Shown here piece by piece: positions 47,828-60,450 of a DNA stretch of 64,000 nt. The translations under genes were made by a program, and so were the position numbers. Position 1 is the stretch's first letter. Each line of letters begins with the position of its first letter. The stretch covers positions 310,001-374,000 of the forward strand of contig NZ_JARBTK010000001.1 in the NCBI RefSeq assembly GCF_029240215.1, in the 5' to 3' direction. Under the pieces are notes generated by a model. It worked only from the letters and a program-made list of their open reading frames with translations. It was not told where the DNA came from and ran no database searches. The stretch is from Chryseobacterium sp. GTDB lineage: Bacteria > Bacteroidota > Bacteroidia > Flavobacteriales > Weeksellaceae.

Positions 47828-48508
47828 CTAACCAATAAGTTTCAGCAGCTCCATAGCAACTTTTTCAGAAGAAGCAGGGTTCTGCCCTGTAATTAATCTT
47901 CCGTCTACTACCGCATAAGGACTCCAGTCTTCTATTTTACTGTAAATTCCACCATTCTTTTTCAGCATATCTTCTACCAAAAAAGGAACAATATCCGTCA
48001 GTTGTACAGCATCTTCTTCTGTATTTGTAAATCCTGTCACATTTTTGCCTTTCACAAGATATTCACCGTTTATCTTTACATCTTTCAAAACTCCGGGTGC
48101 GTGACATACAAATGCAACGGGCTTGTTGTGTGTGTAAAAATCGGTAATCAGCTCTTGCGAAGTTTTATCTTCAGCCAGATCCCATAAGGGACCATGACCA
48201 CCCGGATAAAATACAGCATCATAATCTTCACTTTTCACTTCTGATAAAAGAAGTGTATTTCTAAGTTTCTGCTGTAAAACAGGATCGCTATCCATTCTTC
48301 GTGTAGCATCAGTCTGAGATGACGGATCTTCACTTTTCGGATCTATCGGCGGAAGACCTCCTTTTGGAGATGCGAGTGCAATCTCAATTCCCTGGTCAGA
48401 TAATGCATAATAAGGTGCGGCTAATTCCTCAGTCCAAAATCCTGTTTTCAAACCGGTATTTCCTAATTCATCGTGGCTCGTAAGCACAAATAAAACTTTT
48501 TTGTTCAT
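47828..48508 (-). CDS. DJ-1/PfpI-family class I glutamine-amidotransferase-like protein
   Basis: A 226-residue cytoplasmic protein of the DJ-1/PfpI superfamily, of the branch with YajL/Hsp31-like proteins (glyoxalase III, deglycase or chaperone roles are claimed for relatives). It starts KKVLFVLTSHDELGNTGLKTGFWTEEL and has the nucleophile elbow C135 in VAFVCHAPG, with the YPGGHGPLWDL oxyanion segment before it. It is 88 bp downstream of a Crp/Fnr regulator on the same strand and has its own terminator. Co-transcription with, or control by, that regulator is plausible. The exact activity cannot be told from sequence. Confidence 0.88.
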   Translation of the reverse strand: MNKKVLFVLTSHDELGNTGLKTGFWTEELAAPYYALSDQGIEIALASPKGGLPPIDPKSEDPSSQTDATRRMDSDPVLQQKLRNTLLLSEVKSEDYDAVFYPGGHGPLWDLAEDKTSQELITDFYTHNKPVAFVCHAPGVLKDVKINGEYLVKGKNVTGFTNTEEDAVQLTDIVPFLVEDMLKKNGGIYSKIEDWSPYAVVDGRLITGQNPASSEKVAMELLKLIG

Positions 48509-48596
48509 TTTAGTAATTTTTAAATTTATAGTACAAAGTTGGATATATTTGCCTGTTTACCACGTGATGTGTATCACTTATTTTTTGTGACCCAGC

Positions 48597-49166
48597 TCAC
48601 AATTTGTGGGAAATCCTGCTCAATGTTTCTCTGGAAACGCCAAGATAAGATGCAATAATTGATTTGGGCAGCCTTTGAATAAGTTGCGGATACTGAATAG
48701 AAAACTGCTCAAAACGCTCTTTTGCGCTTGCAGTAAGTAATGACAGAATTCTCTGCTGTAAGGCAACATATCCCAAACTGTTTTTGATTCTGAAAAAATG
48801 TTCAACCTTATGATTATTTCTGCACATTTCCTCCAGATTTTCTTTGTCTATACCATAAAGTTCAACATCTTCCAGGCAATTTATATTTGTGACTGAAGGA
48901 ACTTTATTATAGAAAGCCTGAAAATCTGAAATCCACCAGTTTTCACTTGCAAACTGAATGATATGCTCTTTCCCGTCTTGAGTCGTCAAAGACGCTTTTA
49001 AAAGACCTTTTCCAACAAAATAAATAGATGTAACAGCCTCATTTTCCTGAATAAGATGCTGGTGTTTTTTGAGTTTCTTCAATTTAAAGAAAGAATTGAT
49101 GTATTCAAATTCTTCATCCGTAAGAGACACTATTTCCTCAATATGTTTTCTTAATGCTACATTCAT
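48597..49166 (-). CDS. Crp/Fnr-family transcriptional regulator
   Basis: A 189-residue regulator with an N-terminal cyclic-nucleotide-binding-like domain (about 20-120, HQHLIQENEAVTSIYFVGKGLLKASLTTQDGKEHIIQFASENWWISDF) and a C-terminal helix-turn-helix (SIIASYLGVSRETLSRI, about 168-185). The family responds to varied small effectors or redox states. No iron-sulfur cysteine set is seen, so it is not a classic Fnr. It is upstream of the PfpI gene on the same strand and may control it. The start at 49166 fits family length. Confidence 0.9.
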   Translation of the reverse strand: MNVALRKHIEEIVSLTDEEFEYINSFFKLKKLKKHQHLIQENEAVTSIYFVGKGLLKASLTTQDGKEHIIQFASENWWISDFQAFYNKVPSVTNINCLEDVELYGIDKENLEEMCRNNHKVEHFFRIKNSLGYVALQQRILSLLTASAKERFEQFSIQYPQLIQRLPKSIIASYLGVSRETLSRISHKL

Positions 49167-49337
49167 TTAATGCTGTTATTTTCATGATTAAATATATGAA
49201 TTTTCATGTTGTAGAATTTCAAATGAATAGTATAAAAAACAACTTTATCATCAGGCAGCTTTTATTTTAATATTACAGAACATCGCTGATAATGTTTAAA
49301 AATAAGGTCAAAAGAATTAATCTTTCAAGTTTATAGC

Positions 49338-50513
49338 TTATGATTTCTTTAATGAAACAGGATTTTTTTTGTCTAAAATATTTTTAAGTATTGCAATCCA
49401 GATGGTAGAAAATAAAAGGGTGAGACAGGTTATAGCAAGACCGGCTTTGTATATATCATAATGAATGATGTGCGCTTTGTAGGCAATAGTAAGTGCCAGA
49501 ATCCCAAACTCACCTGTCTGTGATAATAAAGCACCACCGTACCAGCTATTTTTCCAGTCGAATTTTAAAAAACGGAAAACAATTGCAGATATCAAACTGT
49601 TGCTCAATAACACAAAGAAAGTACCGATAAGAATGATTTTATTATGACTCAGAAAATAGCTGAGATCCAGCCGCAAACCTATAGATACAAAAAATAATGC
49701 AACGAAAAACACCTTAAAAGAAGCAAGAGAATGCTCGAGCCAATTGAGAACTTTAAGCCTTCCGACAAGAATGCCCGCAATAAAGCTTCCTAACGCACTG
49801 CTCAAACCGACAAGATCTGCCAACAAACCAAATCCCATACAGATCAGAAGACCAAAAAACAACTGCAGGTCGTGATCATACCCCACTTTTCTCAAAAATC
49901 CGGGTAATCTTATTTCCTGTACGTTTCTGATTCTTTTGAAAAGAAGAAAGATCGCAATACATATGATGATCGGAAGTATAAAATTTATAGCTGTTAATTG
50001 ATGTCCACTCCAAGCTTTTAAGAGAGTCAGTACAGGTGCCAGTAAAATATCCTGTAATAGAAGAATATTAAATATTGTACTGCCAAATGTTGTGTTGAGT
50101 ATATTGTATTTCTTTAAGAATTCGGTGACGACAGCCGTGCTGTTAAAAAAGAAAAGTACAGCTATTAAGGTGATACTTTTGGAGTCTAATTGTAGAAAGT
50201 AGCCTATAAGAACTGCAAAACTAAAACCTAATAGTACCTTCATTCCCTGAGCAACCAGTGGTTTTACAATGAGATGCCGTTTATTGGGAATGTTGATTTC
50301 CAGACCCAAAAAAAACATAAGAAGCAATATCCCAAGTTCACCAATGATTTCTATCTCTTCTACATTTGAAAAAACACCTGTAATGTGAGGTCCCAGCAAA
50401 ATTCCGGCAACAATATAGGCTATGAGATAAGGCTGATTAAATTTTTTGAGTATAAAACCAAGAATTAATAGGGTAAGTGATAAAATACAGATAGACCATA
50501 ATAATGCATTCAT
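49338..50513 (-). CDS. Cation/proton antiporter, CPA2 (Kef-type) family
   Basis: A 391-residue inner-membrane protein with about 12 membrane segments. Motifs include YIVAGILLGPHITG, ELGILLLMFFLGLEINIP, FFNSTAVVTEFLKK, ALGSFIAGILVG and SQTGEFGILALTIAY, which are typical of the Na+/H+ or K+/H+ exchanger domain. There is no C-terminal RCK/TrkA-N nucleotide-binding domain, so it is the short form. The ion specificity cannot be read. It stands alone; upstream is the Hsp20 terminator. Confidence 0.9.
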   Translation of the reverse strand: MNALLWSICILSLTLLILGFILKKFNQPYLIAYIVAGILLGPHITGVFSNVEEIEIIGELGILLLMFFLGLEINIPNKRHLIVKPLVAQGMKVLLGFSFAVLIGYFLQLDSKSITLIAVLFFFNSTAVVTEFLKKYNILNTTFGSTIFNILLLQDILLAPVLTLLKAWSGHQLTAINFILPIIICIAIFLLFKRIRNVQEIRLPGFLRKVGYDHDLQLFFGLLICMGFGLLADLVGLSSALGSFIAGILVGRLKVLNWLEHSLASFKVFFVALFFVSIGLRLDLSYFLSHNKIILIGTFFVLLSNSLISAIVFRFLKFDWKNSWYGGALLSQTGEFGILALTIAYKAHIIHYDIYKAGLAITCLTLLFSTIWIAILKNILDKKNPVSLKKS

Positions 50514-50542
50514 ATCCTGTAAGTTTAAATTAATGATACGAC

Positions 50543-50580
50543 AAAAAATAAAAGGTTTCCCGGAAGCCGGGAAACCTTTT
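50543..50580 (-). terminator. Rho-independent terminator of the Hsp20 gene
   Basis: A 14-bp stem at 50550-50563 and 50567-50580 (GGTTTCCCGG with CCGGGAAACC plus four A:T pairs) around a 3-nt loop. Read on the minus strand it is followed by a T-rich run (complement of 50541-50550). It begins 6 bp past the stop of hsp20. Confidence 0.9.
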
Positions 50581-50585
50581 AAAAA

Positions 50586-51044
50586 TTATTGAACTTCAAT
50601 TAATTTTGTTGTCTCTATTTTTCCACCGGCCTTTTTCGGAATGATGAGTCTTAAAACTCCATTCTCATATCGGGCTTCAATTCTTTCATCATCAACTACC
50701 TCTTTTGCGAGTTCGAAACTGCGTTGAAAAGATTGGTAGCTGAATTCTCTTCGTGTAAAGGTTCCTTTGTCTTCTTCATGTTTGTCTTCTTTAGAAGATG
50801 AAATGGTGAGCACATTTCCGTCAAGAGTGATTTTGAAATCTTCTTTGTTCATACCTGGTGCTGCAACCTCTACTTCAAAAACCTCCTTAAGCTCCTTAAT
50901 ATTCACCGACGGAAGTGTTGTACGTGAAGGCGAAAAATTATTATTGCCCCAATTAAAAAGTTCGCGGTTGAAAAAATCGTCAAACAGTGAACGTGGATTG
51001 GCAGGAATCAAACTGCCATTGTTTCTTTTTACGATTGTTGTCAT
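50586..51044 (-). CDS. Small heat-shock protein (Hsp20/alpha-crystallin family)
   Basis: An ATP-independent holdase chaperone. I start it at the ATG at 51042-51044 (152 residues, MTTIVKRNNG...); the longer frame to 51053 would need a TTG start. The alpha-crystallin domain spans about 40-145 (LPSVNIKELKEVFEVEVAAPGMNKEDFKITLDGNVLTISSSKED to YENGVLRLIIPKK). The short tail ends TTKLIEVQ, with an I-x-V-like motif that can mediate oligomers. It is a single-gene unit with a strong terminator. Confidence 0.95.
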   Translation of the reverse strand: MTTIVKRNNGSLIPANPRSLFDDFFNRELFNWGNNNFSPSRTTLPSVNIKELKEVFEVEVAAPGMNKEDFKITLDGNVLTISSSKEDKHEEDKGTFTRREFSYQSFQRSFELAKEVVDDERIEARYENGVLRLIIPKKAGGKIETTKLIEVQ

Positions 51045-51279
51045 AACAAACAAATTTTAAGTTAAACAATATTTTAATGATCTCAATTTTCAAAAACACA
51101 AAAAATATACCATCAAGACCATCTGAAACATTGTCATATTGAGACTTTTATATTTTACATTTTGTCATTTTTTCAATGTAAAAATGTCACTCAATAACTA
51201 AAGCTATAATCAAACTGAAGAAACCTTTTGATATTAGGGTTCACCTTTAAATGATAGCCGCTGAGTCAAAAATTCGAAC

Positions 51280-51346
51280 TTTTTCTTATGCATTATTGTT
51301 AAATTCATTATGCAATTCAATATTTAACAATAATGTATAAGAAAAA
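51280..51346. repeat. Long near-perfect inverted repeat (25-bp arms)
   Basis: The left arm at 51280-51304 and right arm at 51322-51346 pair over 25 bp with one G.U-type mismatch, around a 17-nt loop. Outer ends are T5 and A5. It lies in a 570-bp gap with no gene (51045-51614). No open reading frame or target duplication was recognised, so it may be a miniature inverted-repeat element, a non-coding RNA hairpin or a terminator. The rest of the gap is AT-rich with nothing else seen. Confidence 0.7.
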
Positions 51347-51614
51347 ACTTGGCTGTATTAATTAAATTTTTAACTTTATTAGCACAAACCAAAATCATAT
51401 ATCATGGTGAAAATTTCAATATAACCATAACTTCCGGCATTATGAAATGGAGCCCAGAAGAAAATATATATACTCCGGATCATCAGCTTTAAATCTAATT
51501 AGATTTCCAGAACTATCTTAGCTTTTGCTTAAAAATGCAAAAAACAATTTATTTTGCTATTTATTTTCCTTTGGTATCTTTGGGAAAATGGTTTGCATTT
51601 AAAATAATTGTATA

Positions 51615-52577
51615 CTAATGTTCCTGCTTATCAGTATCCGCCAAAATTTCATCTATAATTATTTTTTGAACTCGCTCTGCCTCTTCGGTCAGTACAGAAT
51701 GTCCTGCATTTTCAAAAGTATAGATATTTTTTTCAGGTGCTTTCAATATCTTAAAATATTCATTCGCAATACCGAAGTTAGTCTGCAAATCTTTTTCGCC
51801 TAAAAACAGATATACCGGACAGTTTATTTTGGGTAATTCAACAAAAAGATTCTTCTTCATTACCTCATTCCATGTAGACATCCAGATCTTTGACCAATCT
51901 TCCATATATTGCTTCAAAAGAGGGAGGTCTTTTTCTGCAAATGGGTGTCCGTCATAGCTGAACATCCATTTTCTTGAGTAAAACATGTCTTCATAGCTCA
52001 TAAATGGAATTTTAACGCTATTCAGTTCTTTCTGGGCGGTTACATTAGAGTTCGCTTTTGCATCAAGTTTCAATTTTTCGAGCAAAATTTGTTCGCTTTT
52101 TGTTTGATTGATAACAGGGCTGAAAGCGATATAAGCATTTAAAAGTTCAGGATGCTTTTCTGCCATCTTAAATCCCAGAACGGTTCCCCAGGATTCCCCT
52201 ACGAGATATAATTTTTTTTGATTAAACTTTTTTAAAAGTATCTTGATTAATTCATATGTATCATTTTCCATTAAATTAAAGGTGATGGGAACCGATGATT
52301 TGTTTAAAGCATCTGTTCTACCCGCTCCTCTTTGGTCCCATTGAACTACAAGAAAGTGCTTTTGGAGATTATTAGAGAAAATCTCCGCCTGTTTCATCCT
52401 TGAACTTCCTGGTCCGCCGTGTAAAAAAAGGATAAGCGGTAAGTCTTTGTTCCCGCTGTAAGAGACAACCTGTTTGATGTTTCCAACGGATACAGTATCA
52501 TATACAGATTGCGATTGTGCCAATAAATTATTGATGAATAATACAATAATCCATACACTAAAAATTTTTACTTTCAT
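51615..52577 (-). CDS. Exported alpha/beta hydrolase, proline-iminopeptidase-like
   Basis: A 320-residue alpha/beta hydrolase with a signal peptide ending near residue 21 (NLLAQ). The oxyanion motif LHGGPGSS (about 53) is that of the prolyl aminopeptidase group. The nucleophile is S129 in GESWGT, a late Asp lies in FLGEKDLQTN and the His in NAGHSV. It probably acts on peptides or small esters in the periplasm; the substrate is unknown. It stands alone between a long gap and a divergent serine hydrolase gene. Confidence 0.85.
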   Translation of the reverse strand: MKVKIFSVWIIVLFINNLLAQSQSVYDTVSVGNIKQVVSYSGNKDLPLILFLHGGPGSSRMKQAEIFSNNLQKHFLVVQWDQRGAGRTDALNKSSVPITFNLMENDTYELIKILLKKFNQKKLYLVGESWGTVLGFKMAEKHPELLNAYIAFSPVINQTKSEQILLEKLKLDAKANSNVTAQKELNSVKIPFMSYEDMFYSRKWMFSYDGHPFAEKDLPLLKQYMEDWSKIWMSTWNEVMKKNLFVELPKINCPVYLFLGEKDLQTNFGIANEYFKILKAPEKNIYTFENAGHSVLTEEAERVQKIIIDEILADTDKQEH

Positions 52578-52799
52578 ATTCTATTTAACATTTTCTGGTT
52601 CAATCTTATTTTCACTATTGGTCATCAGTTATGGCAAGCAAGGTAGTCAAAAATTTAACAAATCATCTGTTATTAAAAAGAAAAAAAGTGACAATATACT
52701 TGAATGTTCTAGATTGTATTTTTGAGTAAAATACTTAAACTTTTAACGAAAAACTTAATAGTGAAAATTTTAGTTTATTTAAAATATACACTACTTTGT

Positions 52800-52832
52800 A
52801 TTGCACAGTATTAAAATTAAAATATATCTTTG
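52800..52832 (+). promoter_or_regulatory. Bacteroidota-type promoter of the serine hydrolase gene
   Basis: ATTG at 52800-52803, 21 nt, then TATCTTTG at 52825-52832, matching TAnnTTTG. It is 18 bp before the ATG. Confidence 0.65.
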
Positions 52833-52850
52833 CATTAAATATATGTCATT

Positions 52851-53924
52851 ATGCAAAAATTCTTTTTATTATGTTTTATTCTTTTCCTTTCGATCCCATC
52901 AAATGCTCAAAATCCGGATCGGAAAATTGACAGTCTGATTCAGTCTGAATTCAAAGAATCTAATGGACCGGGCGGCGTTTTCCTAGTCTCACAGAAAGGG
53001 AAACCTGTTTATAAAAAAGCTTTCGGAATGGCAAATTTGGAATTGGATGCTAAGCTGAATACAAACAGTATTTTTCAGATCGGCTCTATGACCAAACAGT
53101 TTACAGCCATCGCTATTCTGATGTTGGAAGAACAGGGAAAATTAAAAGTTGATGATCCTATCTCAAAATACATACCTTCCTATCCTAACGGGAATAACAT
53201 TACCATTCATCATCTTCTGACACACACTTCAGGCATTAAAGATTTTACGAAAATGAAAACCATATCCGACATTGCACAAAAGGAAATGACACCCGAACAA
53301 ATGGTTGATTTCTTCAAAAATGAGCCTGTTGATGATGCACCCGGAGAAAAATTTGAGTACAATAATTCCGGTTATGTGGTTTTAGGATATATCATTGAGC
53401 TGACATCCGGCGGAACTTATGAAGATTTTATAAAGAAAAATATATTTGATAAGATCGGGATGACCAATTCTTATTATGCCAGCGACAGGAAGGTTATCAA
53501 AAACAGAGCTTACGGTTATCATAAAAAAAGTTCGGGTTATGTGAATAAAACAGTGATTAATTTTAGTGTTCCTTTTTCTTCCGGTTCGTTAATGTCAACC
53601 TTGGATGATATGTTGAAATGGCAAAATGCATTAAATCAAAATCTTTTGTTAAGTCAAAAAAATAAAATGAAAGCTTTTACAAAATATAAGCTAAATAATG
53701 GACAGGAAATAGAATATGGCTATGGATGGCACTTGAAAAATATCAATGGCATCGCAACCCGTGAACATGGCGGAAGTGTTTTTGGATTCAAATCTATGGC
53801 AGTTTATATTCCCAGTGAAGATATATATGTCTTAGGATTCAGTAATTGTGACTGCAACTCTCCTACCCAACTGGTGAAAGATATTGCAAAACTAAGCGTT
53901 GAAAATCTGAAAAACATAAAATAG
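52851..53924 (+). CDS. Exported serine hydrolase of the beta-lactamase/penicillin-binding-protein fold (class C-like)
   Basis: A 357-residue protein with a signal peptide ending near residue 20 (SNAQ). The active-site serine is S79 in SMTK (SxxK motif), Y170-N-N172 is the second motif (YxN) and HGG in TREHGGSVFG takes the place of KTG. These define the class C beta-lactamase-related family, which includes D-aminopeptidases, esterases and beta-lactamases. Length fits single-domain members. There is no nearby ampR-type regulator, so antibiotic resistance is not implied. It has its own promoter and ends in a shared hairpin facing the next, convergent gene. Confidence 0.88.
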   Translation: MQKFFLLCFILFLSIPSNAQNPDRKIDSLIQSEFKESNGPGGVFLVSQKGKPVYKKAFGMANLELDAKLNTNSIFQIGSMTKQFTAIAILMLEEQGKLKVDDPISKYIPSYPNGNNITIHHLLTHTSGIKDFTKMKTISDIAQKEMTPEQMVDFFKNEPVDDAPGEKFEYNNSGYVVLGYIIELTSGGTYEDFIKKNIFDKIGMTNSYYASDRKVIKNRAYGYHKKSSGYVNKTVINFSVPFSSGSLMSTLDDMLKWQNALNQNLLLSQKNKMKAFTKYKLNNGQEIEYGYGWHLKNINGIATREHGGSVFGFKSMAVYIPSEDIYVLGFSNCDCNSPTQLVKDIAKLSVENLKNIK

Positions 53925-53973
53925 TATAATTGGTAATTGTATAAAGTACTTAATCTAAAGATTATAGATGTTT

Positions 53974-54014
53974 ATTCCAAATTCATGCCCAATCACTTAG
54001 CATGAATTTGGAAT
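53974..54014. terminator. Bidirectional hairpin between convergent genes
   Basis: ATTCCAAATTCATGC (53974-53988) and its exact complement (54000-54014) pair around an 11-nt loop. It lies between the convergent stops at 53924 and 54023. There is no clear T-run on either side, so termination is likely but not certain. Confidence 0.6.
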
Positions 54015-54022
54015 TAAACAGC

Positions 54023-55396
54023 CTATTTGGCTTTCAAAGCAATAAGTGTTTTCAAGTCTTTTTTCTTAATATTAATGATGATGAGCTGGCTTTTATCGGC
54101 TAACAAAATTTTGTAAGTGAAATCCTGATCAGCATTAAACTTCCAATTCATCAGTTCTTTAAATTGTGTCCTGATGAGTTTGAGTTTTTCAATATTATTT
54201 TTTGATACGATGATTATTTTGGTCAATGGCGTTTTTTGCATTTTTTCAATACTTTTTTCCGTAATTTGAGTTTCATATTCTGCACTGGAACGGTAACGAA
54301 AAAGTTGATTGATCGTATTAAAATCATTCTCATTTTCGGAGATCACATATCGGTAGGTCATTATATTGTCGAGCTCATTGATCCAATTCGGAAAGTTGGT
54401 TTCGTACAGCTTTATATAACTGTCAATAAAATTTTTATCAATTGATTTCTTTTGAATAATGTACTCTTTAACTAAAGGGTAAATTTTTCTCGCCATCAGA
54501 TCTATATATCGATGGTAGTACCAGTCATTCTGATCTAAATTCCCTTCTAATTTTTCATAGACATACCCATTTCCTAATGTCGTAGCCAGGAGTTCATTCA
54601 AAAGCTGATAAGCATAATTACTGCTTTTTGATTTATTTTCTTTGAAAGCCTGATCCATTTCAACTTTTATTTCAAGCGATTGCTCATTATAGATGATATG
54701 AAAGATTTCATGCATCATCACGCTAAACAAATCTTTATAATCCTTTAAATTGGTTTGAATTGCACTTACAAAATTATTGCAGAATGCCTGTGCGGTGAAG
54801 TAATCCGAATCTGGCAGCGGATAGAATGCAATCTGAAACGGAACAGACAGATCCCAGCTTGAATGATAAAAAGATAAGCCTGTCTGAAAATATTCTTCTA
54901 TTTTATGATCATTAGCATAAGCTGTAATTTCTATGACCTGTTTTTCAAATTTTTCTCTGTTTGGATGATAAATTAATTCGTTATAGATGGGCGTGAAATA
55001 TGAAATGAATGCTGTCAAATCATTCAAAGTTTTGATGGGAACGATCCCAATGGAGCGAAGCATAAAATCATTCAGATTATCAGTCTCGATGAGATTTTTC
55101 TTTAAAATATCCCTCGTCTGCATCGGAACTTTTGATCCATATGGAAACTCCTCAAACTGATAGCTGTAATCAATGGCTAACTTATCAAACTTTGCAATCT
55201 TATTTTTGTAGTCTTCCGTATTATATTTTGACTTTTGAAATGCAGTTTTAAATACATTTTTCGGATGATTTTCAGAAAGATTCTGAATAAAGACAAAAAC
55301 AGCCAACTGCTCGGAATATTTAATTTTAAGGGTTGGTTTTTGTCCAAATGCAAAAACTGTCAAAAGCAACAAGGGTAATAAAAATAAAGATTTCAT
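54023..55396 (-). CDS. Exported putative metallopeptidase with HExxH motif
   Basis: A 457-residue protein of unknown family with a signal peptide ending near residue 19 (AFGQ). H229-E230-xx-H233 in VMMHEIFHIIYNEQS is a zinc-protease motif. A Glu in AYQLLNELLATTLG some 35 residues later could be the third ligand, as in gluzincins. It has no membrane segment after the signal and is mostly alpha-helical by composition. It is 48 bp downstream of another exported HExxH protein on the same strand, so the two are probably one unit. Substrate unknown. Confidence 0.65.
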   Translation of the reverse strand: MKSLFLLPLLLLTVFAFGQKPTLKIKYSEQLAVFVFIQNLSENHPKNVFKTAFQKSKYNTEDYKNKIAKFDKLAIDYSYQFEEFPYGSKVPMQTRDILKKNLIETDNLNDFMLRSIGIVPIKTLNDLTAFISYFTPIYNELIYHPNREKFEKQVIEITAYANDHKIEEYFQTGLSFYHSSWDLSVPFQIAFYPLPDSDYFTAQAFCNNFVSAIQTNLKDYKDLFSVMMHEIFHIIYNEQSLEIKVEMDQAFKENKSKSSNYAYQLLNELLATTLGNGYVYEKLEGNLDQNDWYYHRYIDLMARKIYPLVKEYIIQKKSIDKNFIDSYIKLYETNFPNWINELDNIMTYRYVISENENDFNTINQLFRYRSSAEYETQITEKSIEKMQKTPLTKIIIVSKNNIEKLKLIRTQFKELMNWKFNADQDFTYKILLADKSQLIIINIKKKDLKTLIALKAK

Positions 55397-55443
55397 ATTT
55401 TTTGTCTTTTAAGTTTTATATACTTCTTCTCAATCCGTATAGT

Positions 55444-56736
55444 TTATCTTTTTCCGGTTTTAAATGATATTTTATGTTCCTGTTCTCCCAAAGGATAGCC
55501 TTCTACTGATTTCGTTGCCCGGTCTGTGATATAAAAGTCGTATTCCGTATCAGACTTTAAGTCATTTAATTCAAGTGTTAAAATTGTTTTCGTTTGGTCT
55601 AAACCTACAATATTTTTTAATGGAAAATGTTCCTTACCTGATTTTGAAAAGTTAATCGAAATTTTATCTCTCATAGGTTTTGAAAACTCAATATGAATCT
55701 GCTTTAAGTCCGGATTTACATTCTTGCTGCCGTTTTCAAACTCAACTATTCTTATAATCTTGGGTTGATTTTCTTTATAGGCGGATTTAATCAGCTCAGC
55801 ATTAATTTTTTCTTCAAAGTATTTTGATTTTTCCAGGAATTGAAGCACTGCAGATTCACTATTAAAATCTAAATCAATAATGTCTTTGACTACCTCTTTT
55901 TTATCTTTCGAATTTTCGTAATATTTCTTGGAAATAATATAACCAACGAAATATCCTAAATCGGGATTGTCACTTGAGTCACTGTTATAAAACCAATTTC
56001 CGAAATTTTGGCTAAACATTTCCTTTTTAAAATCAGATTTTACTTTTTCATAATTTTTAATTCCATAGTCAATGTATTGTGAAGAGAATTTTTTGTTTAA
56101 GGTTAATTCTGCAACAAAGTCACAAGAGCCTTCTTTAATTGATTTAGATAAAACATTCACTTCCCCCTCTTTTTGAAAAGTATGAACAAACTCGTGAATC
56201 GTAATCTGCTCCAATTTTGAACTATTAGTAAACTGAAACATTTTCTTAAGATTTTCATTCTCAAATTCTGAAACAATAGTGTTTTTATCACCAACGATTT
56301 TTTCAATGCCTAAGAGTAAGTCGTGTTGATTGGTTGTTCCTCCAGATTTTAATGTTCCGATGGTATAATAAATACTTCCATCCGAGTTATGAGGATAAAG
56401 CTTTTTTAGTTTTTTCAAAGCTTTGTTTATTGTTCTGATTTTTTTATCATCAATCAAAGTATTTGCTCTAAGGGAATTCCAGAATTTAGGATATTTTTCA
56501 ATTACGGCCAGATAATCATCTTCGCCAAATTTTTTAATTTCCATAAAAGCATTCAGTCCATTTGTTTTTTTATTCAAAAAAAGATTTTCTATAAGTTCTT
56601 TTTTACTGTTATTTTCTACTTTTTGAATACTGTCGTAGACAATCCAAAAATTATTGATATCAGAAGTGTATACTTTTTGAGCCTTTGTAAAGTTAAAAAA
56701 TGTCAGAATAATTAATATTAATAATATGTTTTTCAT
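55444..56736 (-). CDS. Exported putative zinc protease with C-terminal Ig-like domain
   Basis: A 430-residue protein with a signal peptide ending near residue 20 (TKAQ). The middle part has GTLKSGGTTNQHDLLLGIE followed by ITIHEFVHTFQKE, giving H181-E182-xx-H185, and KEGSCDFVAEL with E202 as likely third zinc ligand. This resembles DUF2268/GldB-related predicted zinc proteases. The last 105 residues (about 325-430, PKIIRIVEFENGSKNVNPDL...) look like a bacterial Ig-like (Big_5) domain, as in surface or secreted proteins. It is upstream of the second HExxH gene by 47 bp. Function unknown. Confidence 0.7.
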   Translation of the reverse strand: MKNILLILIILTFFNFTKAQKVYTSDINNFWIVYDSIQKVENNSKKELIENLFLNKKTNGLNAFMEIKKFGEDDYLAVIEKYPKFWNSLRANTLIDDKKIRTINKALKKLKKLYPHNSDGSIYYTIGTLKSGGTTNQHDLLLGIEKIVGDKNTIVSEFENENLKKMFQFTNSSKLEQITIHEFVHTFQKEGEVNVLSKSIKEGSCDFVAELTLNKKFSSQYIDYGIKNYEKVKSDFKKEMFSQNFGNWFYNSDSSDNPDLGYFVGYIISKKYYENSKDKKEVVKDIIDLDFNSESAVLQFLEKSKYFEEKINAELIKSAYKENQPKIIRIVEFENGSKNVNPDLKQIHIEFSKPMRDKISINFSKSGKEHFPLKNIVGLDQTKTILTLELNDLKSDTEYDFYITDRATKSVEGYPLGEQEHKISFKTGKR

Positions 56737-57146
56737 TTGATCTCCGCTTTATATGTTATGCCCTATATCACAATGATGTTTTTAGCTCAATTCTGTTGTT
56801 ATCTTTCTTAATCCTGTCTTTCAAGCATGTTTTATTGATTTGAAGTATCTTGCCACAGAGTATTCATGTAATTTAAATAACCAGATTTCCGTTATCGGTT
56901 TTTAATATAAGGTTATTGTAAATATAACTATCAAATTAGTGATACAAATATAGAAATTAAACTTACACAAAAAACTATTCTTTTAGTGATAAAATACAAA
57001 TCAGTAATCAACTGATTATTAGAAATAAATATTTTAATTTAATGAGATTTTTCATGATTCCATTTTTTATTTTTTAATATTTTCTATTGCTAAAACCCAT
57101 TAAATTAATTATATATGCTCATCTTAAGAATAAAGCTGTTCTGTAA

Positions 57147-60395
<3,249 letters not shown>

Positions 60396-60400
60396 CTATA

Positions 60401-60450
60401 ACCTGCCCGAAAGCACCTGAATGTCTAATGTTTTCGGGTAGGTGTATTTT
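60401..60450 (+). terminator. Terminator hairpin after the GH2 gene
   Basis: ACCTGCCCGAAA (60401-60412) pairs with TTTCGGGTAGGT (60432-60443) with one G.T pair; the loop is about 19 nt. It is followed by GTATTTT and starts 6 bp after the stop. Confidence 0.75.

Noticed and set aside
51045..51053. Longer start for Hsp20
   Set aside because: It depends on a TTG codon and adds three residues; an ATG lies right after.
52851..53924. Antibiotic-resistance beta-lactamase
   Set aside because: The SxxK and YxN motifs define a broad serine-hydrolase family; the KTG box reads HGG and no regulator is nearby, so resistance cannot be claimed.
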